64,000 bases of DNA from positions 20,926,497 through 20,990,496 of the forward strand of contig NC_039506.1 in NCBI RefSeq assembly GCF_003672135.1. The letters are read 5' to 3'. Below the pieces are notes generated by a model. The model was given only the letters and a program-made list of their open reading frames with translations, was not told where the DNA came from and did no database searches. This DNA comes from Ooceraea biroi. Taxonomy: Eukaryota; Arthropoda; Insecta; Hymenoptera; Formicidae. The position numbers and the translations under genes are program-made. Every line of letters begins with the position of its first letter. Position 1 is the stretch's first letter. Shown in pieces: positions 26,701 to 38,700 of this stretch.

Positions 26701-29700
26701 TACGAGCAACACCAACGCGGCCAACACGAACGCCGTCACCTCGCCCATGGACACGTCGTTCAAGAAGCGACGTGCGCCGCAGAACAAGAATCTCATCAAT
26801 TTAGCGTTGCAGTCATCGTCGTCGGGCGACGCCGAGATCCAGGGCTCGGATAGTGGTATCTCGATTGAGTCACGTGCTGGCATCAAGTGCAAGCCCTTCG
26901 GTTTCCACCTGTTGAAGCCGCAGCTGGACAACATCAATCTCGTCGACAACGAGCCCGAACTCTCGGACTTGCCCTTCGATATGCCGAAGCTGCGTAGGAG
27001 ACGGCTGTTGATGCAGCAGGACGCCACCACCTCCGGAAGCGCGACCAGTGTGGACCTGAGGGACCTGCCCTTCGACATGCCGAAACTCCGGAAGCGTCTA
27101 AGGTGCACTCAGAGTACCGAATCCAGCGCGTCCCAGGCGTCGTCCAGCCTTTCGGTGCGCGACGTGGAGCCACCTCCTCTGTTTGGTAAGTTTCTGTTAA
27201 GTAATCTATCTCTACGTTTTGCAAGAATTTTGGAATATTGTAGTAACCGCCGTTGTAGCGCAGAAATGATGATTCTGTTTCCTTACGTATCTTCTTTCTT
27301 GAAATTTTATTTTTGATGCACTTTGAGTCACGTGAATGTATAGAAATGATACTGCCGCGTTGTTAAGAGCTACCATCTCTTAATCGAAAAAAAATTTGAA
27401 GTAAAATTCGATTGAGAGGTGGTACTTCTTAACTTGATTTACTCCGAACGTTACTTTTTACGTAAAAAATGTTTTTTAAAAGTAATTAATGTAAAACGGA
27501 GAAGCCACGGGGAACTTTCGCAGGTTTAGCCCTCGCTTTAACAGGGCATCTAGCCATTAAAACGATAAAAACCGTACTTTCGGCACCTCGAGGTAAACTA
27601 AGTACTCATCAGCGCCGAGGGGCTACCGTAATTTGATGCTGATCGTTATGAACCTTCCAGACAACGGCTAACATCGTTAAGCTTCACTTAGAGCTGTTCC
27701 CGGCAGCTGGATATTTCCTACAGACACACGCGCCGCGTTTTTGTTACGCATGTATGGACATCGCTGTTCACACATCCTGAATTGACCTTCGTATATTCCG
27801 TTATTTATCGAACGTCGTTATCGTTACATGTCGATGTATTAACGCTCCCATTAATCATCGGAAATGTGATTTAGTTAGATACGATTCACAAGCGACTCGT
27901 AGAACGCGTACCACGATGACAAAATCGCATCTTTATTGTCGACGTAGGTAGGATCTGCGTTGGTTGCCGGTTGTCAGATGAATTATAGCTAATAGTCGTA
28001 ATTAGTGGACGAGTAGCGATCGCGGGCCGATGCTGCGGGCGGCCACAATTTATCAAGCGGATATCGAAGTAGCCGCGGCGCAACGTGTAATTTAGATCGC
28101 GTATTAATAGTACGAGTCGCACACGAGCACGACATCAATAATTTATCGCCACCGAGTGAATCTGGCCGAGCCGTGCAGTACCGCCGCGAAAGCGGCTCCG
28201 GAATTAGTCGGGTGATTAAGCCGCCGCATCGGGCAACCCTCCCCGGAGTTCTATCGTCCGAGCTGATGGGAGTTCGAGCGAGTCCCCGTCCACCTCGCAC
28301 CCTTCTCGCATCGCGGCCAAATTGCGAAAGCTCTAATGCGAGAGCTTCTCGTGAACGAGCACTCGCACGCCTACAACCCCGGAGCCCCGGGGCCCGCGTG
28401 GTGTCGAGCCGAGGGGGGTTAAACGCGGCGGGGGTGTAAATGCCAGATGCATGAGGCTCGGGCTTCGTTCACGCGCTCGGTGCTGATGTTACGGAGTTCC
28501 CCCGCTGGTGCAGAGAAGGTAGATGGAAACGTGGGCGACAAGGAGCGAGCGACCAACTGTTTTATTGTCACTCGAATGTCGATAAAGGCGGAATGTGCGC
28601 GATAAATCCGTTTCGTTGTAAGTTACGGGTCCTTGGGAGCTTTCCTCACGGCCGTACGGGGGAAATGCGCGGAAACGACGACCGAGTGATTCCTCGCGTC
28701 GTGAAATACGCCGACGCGGATTTATTTAATCAATTACGAGGCCCCCGAGCCGCGCTCTTTACCGCGCGTGATTTAACGCGCCGCAATTATTGCTCTTCGA
28801 GGGTTTTCCCGCTCGAGTTACGCGCAATTACGTGAATTATTATATCATTGCATCGTCATTGCGGCTGTAAAAATTTCGGTTTTGAGATGTCCGAAATTTG
28901 GAAAACGTGTAACGTGAACCTGAAATATTCGGAAATTTGGAGAATATTTTCAGTTTTCAGCGAAAACGCCGATTTCTCTTTCATGCGAAAACATGTTGAA
29001 GTCTGTATTAATTTGATCCTTTGGAATGAAGTAATTTGATCTTTTATAAAAACGGATTTTTTTACAGCTTGTTTAACACGAGTACGTACATTGATCAGGC
29101 GGAATACGCTCGATGTGTGAAGCACACGAGCGTGAGGCAAATGAGAATGAAGCGTACTCGATCCAGCCGATAAAAGCTCAGCCGTGTCATTCAACGGTGG
29201 CTCTTTGAGCAACTGGCCTGCGTTCTGCGTTGCGAAAAATATGAATAAATCGTAGTCACTCGCGCCGAGTGAGTTTAATCAACGTGCGAATGAATGCGTG
29301 AATGCGTCAGTCGCACGTGCGCCAGGCCGACCGATCGTTCCCGCCTCTCGGATGACAGAAAACACGGAGTTGTCACATTGCGCTTCTCGCGTCGTACGTA
29401 CACTCGGATGAATCGCGACTTCGACCGCGTCAGACTGAATATTCACGCGCCCGTTTTGCAGATGACGCAATTTTCGTCACTGAATACGTTGGGACGATAA
29501 AACTTTCAGGATTTTGTGCAGCCACCGGAGCCGACGCTTTAAATACGTTCAAAATTGTATTTGGCTGCGACGTGTGACTGCAAAAGCGCACAGGCATGCA
29601 CACATTCCCGTCCTTTGAATGCTGATGAATGCGAGATCGCGCGGAGCGAAAGCCCGAATTAAAACGTTATCCGATTGTCACAAGTATATAGAAAAAATAA

Positions 29701-32700
29701 AATTCTGTCGTGCATTAAAAGCACTTGTCATCCCGTAAATAGTGCGGAATAATACTCCCCGTACCCCGCGTAATATTTCTCAATGTGGCAGTCAGCTGCG
29801 AACGGTTAGAGATCCATAATGCTTTCCCTGGCTGATGGATGCCGGCCGATACGGATTCGTAAATTACTTTTTGAAGAGGGAGCAAAGGAAGGAGCAGGGA
29901 AAACGATACGCAGACTGCGTCAACACGTGATTGGAACCAGATTTCTTCGAGGATATGTATAGGCTTTTTGTGCGCTGACAATTACTTTTTCGCAAGTTAC
30001 AGGCTTCGCAATATCGCCGGAAGAGTGATCGATTTCCTCGTTACTTTCCTCGGTGCGAATGGATCATCGATCATGATAATCCGACTTGATCGACGAGCGT
30101 GATTCAATCCTGCAACTTATCTCACTGTTTAATTGTTGGTAGTATTTTTCTATAATTATGTGTTATTATTGCTTAACTTTTGCTGAAAAAGCAAAATAGC
30201 AAAGGCATCTTTATGAAAATAACTAAGTCATGCATTTGCATTTCATTTAATATTCTGTCAACATTTCGTTACAAAATATTGTTGCAAGATAAAGATACGA
30301 TTATCTCTGCGTTTTTAATCCACTTTTTCAAAAGAGAATGGATTGATGGATGCATCGATCAGAAAGACTAAAACAGCGGGTCTAAGCTGATTTTTCTTTC
30401 GGCGAATCCTTTTCACATTGAGTCGCGTTGACAAACGGCCCACCTCCGGAAGGAGAACAGTTCGCGCATTGTGTGTGCTTTTAGATAAAAGCCACCAGTT
30501 CTCGTGCCTGTGTTAGTAACGGGAGAGGATAAAGTCTAAAGCCGCTGCTTCATTTTGCTTTGCACGCAGACGACGGGCTGGTTCGTGCACAGGGCTTATA
30601 CAAGGGTGTTGACGTTGCAGCACATGTCACCAGGAAGATAGCAGACGCGTATTGAAAGTATCGGAAATATTACGCCCTACTTGCGACACGTTTGCACTGT
30701 CCCCCTTCCAACCGTCTCTTTGAAACGTCATCACCCTAATACGCTGAATTATTACGTCATGCATTATTATTATATATCAGTTAAATAGATCAAGCGTAAT
30801 TAATCGAAGGAAAAACGCCAGTCACAGGAAATCGAGCAAAAACAGTGTAATTATGACGTGTCGCTTCGGGATTTCGGCGTTAGACACGAGCAGCGTTTTT
30901 GCGAGCGGATATTACGTTAGCTCGTTTTGCGATTTTCGACGCTACGAAAAAATTGACATTCACAATCTCGACGAGCGCATCTGTCTCTGCGCGTGGACCA
31001 TTTAACGACCGACAACGCTGAACTTCTCGCTGCTGGCGATCGTTAACGGGCTGGAGACAACCGGCAGGGGAGAAGCAAAAAAGTGCATCAACGCGCTGAT
31101 ATCTGGCTTGGTACGCTCCGTTGGCTGCACGGGGGATGATTTGGCTTGCTGAAGAGAGAAGAAGAGTACACAGGATTTCTTCCGGCTGCGTTCACCAGCA
31201 AAGTTGTTGAATGTAACTTACATCGGAGTCTTTGTCTTTTCTCCGTGGTTCTTATCTGCCAGTTCTACAGCTGACGAGTTTTTATATACATAGCGCAAGA
31301 TGCATCTGCTCGCTGTGAAAACCGTCTGTCTGTGTCGCTTAGAAGCAAACGTGTGAAAAAAGGGAAGAAAGGGAAGAAAATATTCTCAAGACAAAATATA
31401 TATTGTCAATTGGATTTATTCAATTTTTGTTTCAGAACAGAATATATAATGTTCTCAGAGATTATCTTTTAACGAATTCGCCACTTTGGACTTTTTTCCG
31501 CAAGATATATATTCAAGTTATTTTTTTGTTCCTTATAGTAAATCAATTTTAACAAAGTCGCCGATAGAATGAGCTTTATCTAAGTGATGAGATCTGTAAG
31601 TGCTGTACGCGAGTTATGGCTCAGATTTTGCTGCGATTCCGCCGTGTCGCGTTTTCGTTCGATAGTGCGGCAGGACCGTGAAAGCTCCTCGCAAACTTTC
31701 CTGTTTACCTCGGCCCCAAAAAGATCCGCAATTTCGTTGTACACAGCTATTCGCAGACACGGACCACGTACGATCTGGTCAACATCGCGCGCTCGCTCGA
31801 CCGACCATTTGGTAGTTGGCCAAACCGTGGTGCAACTAACCACGTTTAGAGACTTCGTTTTAAAAAAAGAATTTAAAAAATCGCATCGTAGATATCCGAA
31901 CGCGAACCAATCTCACTGATGGCAACGATGCGCCTGTGATTTCCATCCGATTTGTTAAACAACGAAAACAATCAAGTACATCATTGTTTTATTTTTTGTT
32001 AGCTAGATTTGCTATTATGCAATTTGTGCAATTTCGTACAAATTTCGCGCAAATCTCGTAATTCGCATTCGTGTAAAATTGGACAATTGCAAACTATTTC
32101 TGTTGCGGCGTTAACGAAGTCTGCCGCGCTCTCGTTAACGGAGCAAAATTTAAATGTCGCAAAAGCTCGACGAGTTCTAATTTTCGTGCCTTTCGCGAGT
32201 GCAGATTTTTAACGAGTGTCTCTATGTCCGACGGATTTCAACTCGTGAATTTTGAAGGAGCTTGCCAAATTGCAACACTGTGCATACGTTGTTTTCAGAT
32301 TCTCGGAGCGAGACCGGCTTTCGCACGACTGCGGACGACATTCACGGCATACGTTCATAAGCTTCATCCCGATTTGTTGCGGCGACAGATTTTTTCCCGG
32401 CTTTATTCTTCGCGGATTTAAGAGTCTAGCCACGTGCAAAGCTTGCTCGATGTCGCGACGTAACGCAAGATTGTCAGCCGTTATCCACTTGGTACTGGTC
32501 CAAAACGCTGCTGCGAACCGCCGCTTGTCCAACCACACTCTGGGTTTTTCACTGGCGCGTTTTTTTCAACGAGTTGCAACGAAACGCAATTTAACGGTTA
32601 CGCTCGAGGAGAAATACGCGAAATGCGCGATGATTAAGTTAAATCGCTTGCTCGGACGTTTCATTTGCACCACTCACACGTTATATTTAAACTTGCGCAC

Positions 32701-35700
32701 TTTTAGGCAAGTTTCCGCACTTCGAATAAATGAACCACTCTAGCGAGCTCATTAGTTCCTCGCGTTCGCAAAATTAATTGCGGAATGGGAAGGCGTCGCT
32801 ATATTGTACTCTTTTACATATTTGTGTTCAATAATTCACTAACGATTCTGGCAGCTGCGTAAAAATGCACGAGTTGTCGCCAGAAAATTCAAATGTCAGC
32901 AAATGCTGTTTGCAAGAAACGACAGTCCCACAGCGAGTTACTTCGTAAATAACGAACAATATCGCGACTGGTGGTGTAGACTGGAGGTATCGATGATCCC
33001 GGGACAAATTGTACGACTACAGGAACCGCCCGATAGAAAGTGTGCCTATCGTACTTCATATTTCATGAGGATCGCGGACGTATCAAACATTCCGAACAGG
33101 TCCGAAGTGTTTGCCGCCACCCGTCGATGAGGGCCCGTCAACGGAGGGATGGAGCCGCTCAAGGGCGTGTAACTGCAACATCTGTTGGCGGAGGAGATCA
33201 CTGGAGGCCTATCCCGGCGTCTCGCATCTGTTGTGCGGGCATTTCGGCACCGTTACGAAATTTCTTCAGGAGGGAGAGAAGAACGGAGCCGCCTCGTAAC
33301 GATGCGAGTCAGAAACGTGGTCGTGGCGAGTCTTCACAATCATCATGACCGGCAACTTCCGAGATCTTTCGTATAAGTCACGGTCGGTTTATAAGCGAAT
33401 GAGGGTATTTCGCGACGCCGGAGTCTTTGTGCGAACTTCTTGCGTCTGTAAAATGAAACGAACCGTGAACACAATCGATTTCACGTACTATCATATATAT
33501 AATACGTTGAAAGATCTCACTCTAAGCGAAAGTTTCTTTACGACTCGTCTGGTCTCAACGTTCTTCCATGATTGACAAAGTTACATCGTTCGCGAGCAAG
33601 CGTGACTCGTTCCATTATGAGGTGTCATTCCTCGTTTTAATGACGCCTTGCCACTCAATGGAATCACCATTGACTCCTCTCGGGGTGAGTTTGACATGCC
33701 GACCGACTTGCGAGCACCAGGACCGTAAATTCGCCAGTGTCGTAAATCTCTGCGGCGGCGGGTTCCACCCTCGATCTCCGGCGCTCGGCAATAAATACGA
33801 ATCGCGCACGGGGGTGTTAGTCCGTTTGGCTTCCCGCTCCTCGGAGCTCATCCCGGCCTCGGCGTCGTCGATACGTCCTGATTTTCGTAGAGAATTAAAA
33901 GCCCCGCTCTCTCTCTCTCTCTTTCTCCGTCACAGTTGCCGATACTCCTGTGAGTTCTCGTGTCCGCAACGGCCTGCGAGATTTCCCGTGTGCGTCCTCC
34001 GCCTCCTTTTCTGTCCCCATGCGCTTCGGGGAGCTTCGTTCGTGACCAGGAATTTCCCCGGAGACGTTGTCTGCGGCGACGACTGTCGCGTCTCGCGCTG
34101 AAGGAATATTTTTCGCCCTCCCCCGCGCCTTTCGTTCGCATGCCTGCTCTATTTCTCTATTTCGTCGCTGGCTTCCCGTCGTTCGGCGCAATCTCGCGCA
34201 AGCATCCCCCTTCCTCGCTGCGCGACGCGTCGCAAAACATCAAGGCTCGCTTCGACAACGGAAGTGGTCCCGGAGCAAACAGACGTCGCTACGAGTGCTC
34301 ATGTATGATGATTACTAGCTAAAGGAGTTTACTCGCGTCCTCGACGTATTCGCGTGCGACCCGGAGTATTTCGACGTTCCCCATCTCCCAAGAGAGCACG
34401 CGATGGCCGGAAAAGCTCGCCGAGAAATTGATTGAGACGTATCTCCGTCAGAGACGGATATTAAAACAGTCTGACGAGCGGGAGGGAAGATACTGCGAGA
34501 ATACGAGTGTCGGGAGATGAGAGATCAACCACAACTTGAGCGATGTAGTAAGACCCGCACTCGATCGCGGTGGATTCCGCGATTCTGAAGACAAAGAGGA
34601 AAAGAGATCGTTTACACCGTCGTCGAGGGAAGAAAAAAGGGAGGAACGCCGAGCAGATAAATCTGCTCGGCCGATCGCCGAGATTGAATTTAATAATACA
34701 GACGCACCCAATCTCGTCGAGTAGCGGCCGTCGTTCGCCGGCCGTTAATGTTTAACCATTCCCGAAACGTGTGTTTCGCAAAGAGGAATTGAATAGAAAT
34801 GGTGCGTGAGAGGTAGCCACGGACCTTTCGGACCTTCCTCTCACCGTAATTTGATGTGCGTGTATAGGACGCTGCAGAACCGCGTGTCTACCCTCCAAAC
34901 CAAGAATCTGAAACCGAACCTCCCTTTTCAAGAGAATTCCTTTATCCCTTTCTTAAGGATAATTATTAATTGCGCGCATTTGAAGAAAACTCATGCAAGC
35001 AAGAGTTAAAATTCAATTAAGATTACATTGCGGAATGCGACCAGAAGTTGTTAAGATAAAATGTAGGGTTAAGATGAAATGTAGGAGAATATTTCGTTCC
35101 TCCGACTATTTTGCTCGCTAAAATGCTGTCGCATTGAATTATTTGCTAAAACGCTCTCACGTTGAATAATTTCGTAAGCGCAGGCAACTCGCTCTTAATC
35201 CATCTGGTTTTTCTGAGGCGTCCTATACATCTGCATATGTATGCGCCAGACGGGAGAGTTCCGGCCACGTTAAACCACAAGAGAGGCTAACTCGACGTTA
35301 CACCTGTCAGAGCAGTTTTGTTGTACCTGCGTCATACACCGCCGCGTCCGAGAAGTCAACCGCTAAGAGATTGCGCCAACAAATGAAATTAGCGTCCCAT
35401 CGCCGTTTCCAAGGGGCGCGTTCTCCTTGATGCGAAATGTCCTTCGTCGATCATTATCGTTCACGAGAAACCCTCGACGCTGATATTATTGCAACGGGAA
35501 AAAATTGCCACGTAACTGTAAAATATTCAATAAGAACAAACGTCACATGAAACGGAGTGGTTCGCTATTTCCGCGCCAGAAATTCCATCGAAAAATAGCC
35601 TTTAACGTGTTTGATATTATTTTCGTTCAGATATTGAACGCGTTACGTAAATTAAATCATTATTATATTATATTCTTAACTTTACAAACTGAAACTGATT

Positions 35701-38700
35701 GCTTACTATGATTACTCACGATGGCTTATTTATTCGATGTTGAATATGAGTACCGCCTTCTATTTTTATTTAACTAGGGCTGCGTTCCGATATTCATTGC
35801 CAGTACTGAAAATCTATAGTTCACGTGACATACACTATAGATTTTCAGTACTGGCAGTGAATATCGGAACGCAGTCTAGTACAACACAGGCGCGCGCTAT
35901 TTTATTTTTCAATGTTAATAATGTTTTCGAATAATAATACTAGGGCTCTGATTTTATTTTGTTTATTGAATATACGTGTAAACGTTAAACGTTTATCCGT
36001 TTACACTTATTTCCAGAAAAACGTTTACTTGTGGGTAAACGTTTAAACGTTTATTATACGATTATTATACGTTTATTATACGAATTAAGGATCGAAGCTT
36101 CGAAGATGTGAAGTAGTCTTCGAAGATCAATAACTTGAAATTATACGGTAATCGACTACATGTTTTTATGTATTTTTGTATTGCCACAATAATATGTCGT
36201 TTTATTTCTGTTGTGAGATCTCATCAAACATAAAAATGTTGGATAATAATAGATTTATCTAATCGTGAAAATCTTCTTAATACTTTTAATTGTCAAATAT
36301 AAATTGTGACAATTTAAAATTTTCTCTCTCTCCCTCTCTCTTTTTTTCTCGGTTTCATTCTATGAGTATAAAATGTTCCAACTTATATCTTAAATTGTCA
36401 TAATTTATATTTCAAAATTAGAAGAATTATTTCCTTATCATTGCGACGCTATCACGATGATTTCATTTAAAACAAGTAATTTTTAATTTTTTATATAATA
36501 GTTTTTGCGATTTATATCTTAATCGTAAAATAAAATATTTTTCATGTATTAAAATCAGTTTTAATTTATAATAAATTAAATCGTGCATCTGTGAACGCAC
36601 CTTGAGTGACAAAATCGCTTTGCATGTGTATGTGCGAGCATACGTACGTGAGTCTGAAACTGATTTCGGAAAAGGAGGAAAACGAAACGTCACAATTCTA
36701 ACATTCAGTTACAATATCTCAAGATAGACTGCACCAATCTTATTCGAATTGGTCGCAATCGAAAGCTTGCATCCATATTATATTTTTAAAGTGCCGTTAG
36801 ATTTGTAAATAAGGCTTTAAGGTTCGAAGCTTTAGTTCCTGAGATATTTTAATCAAAAGTTTGTTTGACCTGAATTTGGCATGAAATTCCGGATAAGCTA
36901 ACAGTAGCGCTCGACGTTTATGCAATTCTTTCCGAGCAGTTCTGAGTTGTTGATAACATTAATTTTTATATTGCCTAGAGTTCTCTGCTATTGAAAATAC
37001 CGTAAACTCAGAAATGAAAAAGTTCTAGCCCTTAGAAATTTTTTTTCCGAGCAGTTCTGAGTTGGTGATATCATTATTTTTTATATTGCCTAGAGTTCTC
37101 TGCTATTGAAAATACTGTAAACACAGAAATGAAAAAGTTCTAGCCCTTAGAAATTTTTTCTTTTTCCGAGCAGTTCTGAGATGTTTATAACATTATTTTT
37201 TATATTGCCTATAGTTCTCTGCTATTGAAAATACCGTAAACTCAGAAATGAAAAATTTCTAGCCGTTAGAAATATTTTCTTTTTCCGAGCAGATCTGAGT
37301 TGGTGATATAATTATTTTTTATATTGCCTATAGTTCTCTGCTATTGAAAATACCGTAAACTCGGAAATGAAAAAGTTCTAGCCCTTAGAAAGTTTTTCTT
37401 TTCTGAGAAGTTCTGAGTTGTTGATATCATTATTTTTTATATTGCCTAGAGTTCTCTGCTATTGAAAATACCGTAAACTCAGAAATAAAAAAAGTTCTAG
37501 CCATTAAAATTTTTTTCTTTTTCCGAGGAGTTCTGGGATATTTATATTGTTACCAGTACAACACAGGCGCGCGCTATTTTATTTATCAATATTAATAATG
37601 TTTTCGAATAATAATATTCATCTATTATTTATTATATGCACAATTATGATAATTGTTCTGATATTGTTCTGATCATTCTATTTGTTTTTCTTTATAAAAT
37701 AGTAAAATAATTCGCTCAAGACTAGCTTAAATACAGACAGAGACCAAAGTGCATCAATAACCCTATAACAATCTCCCGTAGATGACGTGGCTTGATCTAC
37801 TCGTCACTCGGCGTATCCGAGTTCTGATTCGTAGCGATTATTAGATCGTAAAACCCGGGAGCAGTTGCTCGAGAGATCTCCCGAGCGACTCCATATATTG
37901 CCGCTGTATCACAGTGTGTTTACTGGTCTGCGGGCTCCACTAACTTCTCTAACTGTCGGGGGTGACTCATTTCAGGCGGCGGTCTGGCGCGTCCGAAGAT
38001 GACTCTGAATCTAGATGCGGGCGGAAACACGGCGGGGACGAGCGGAAACTTAAGCGGACAATTGGCGCCGAAGAAACCAGGCGGTTTGAGCCTCGGCTTA
38101 CCGCTGGAGATCAGCACCGCGCGAATATCAGCCGACCTAGTCGACGTGGAGCTCCCGTTGGAGAGGCAAGGGTAAGTTCGCGAGTTTACTTCGTCTTTTC
38201 TCATTTCTAGTCGCTCTTTCAACTCCGTTTTCGCGCACCTTCGTAACTCGAGAACCGTTAATGAGCTCGTTAACGGTCTCAAGGTCTGTACGCGCTCTTG
38301 TTCTCGTCTTATCTTTGTACTCGTTCATCTTTGAGCTTCGCGGGGACGCTTCCTTTGCGACTTTCTCGCGATAATTCGGGCAGCGAATTATTCGGACGAC
38401 TTAAAGCACCGCATGGTTCTTAGACGGAGATTCCTCTTCCAGGTGGTATCACGGCTCTATCACGCGCATCGAAGCGGAGGGTCTCCTACGAGTACATCAA
38501 GAGGGAAGTTACCTGGTGAGGAACAGCGAGTCGACTAAGCAGGATTATTCTCTGTCTCTGAAGTGAGTGGCGTCTGAATTGATTCTGAGCATATTGAGTT
38601 TTATTTATAACACACAACTGCTGATGATAATTAATAATAAACGACAATTGTGAGAAATAATTTAGAGTAATAATGGGACATGGAATCTTTGCATGATTCG

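Larger units (their letters stand above)
27186..37975. other. 10.8-kb intron of SH2 adapter gene
   Basis: The intron runs from GTAAGT to CTCATTTCAG. It holds a pre-miRNA-like hairpin (27362-27433), a CT tract (about 33907-33922), weak coding-like frames on the minus strand (31580-32540), a palindromic MITE (35778-35875), two copies of the ~100-bp dispersed block and a five-copy tandem array (36926-37545). Around 35970-36090 there are short degenerate repeats of GTAAACGTTTA. I see nothing in the remainder. Confidence 0.65.

Noticed and set aside
26548..27108. 186-residue minus-strand open frame
   Set aside because: It lies entirely opposite exon D of the SH2 adapter and its composition mirrors that exon. 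It is a shadow.
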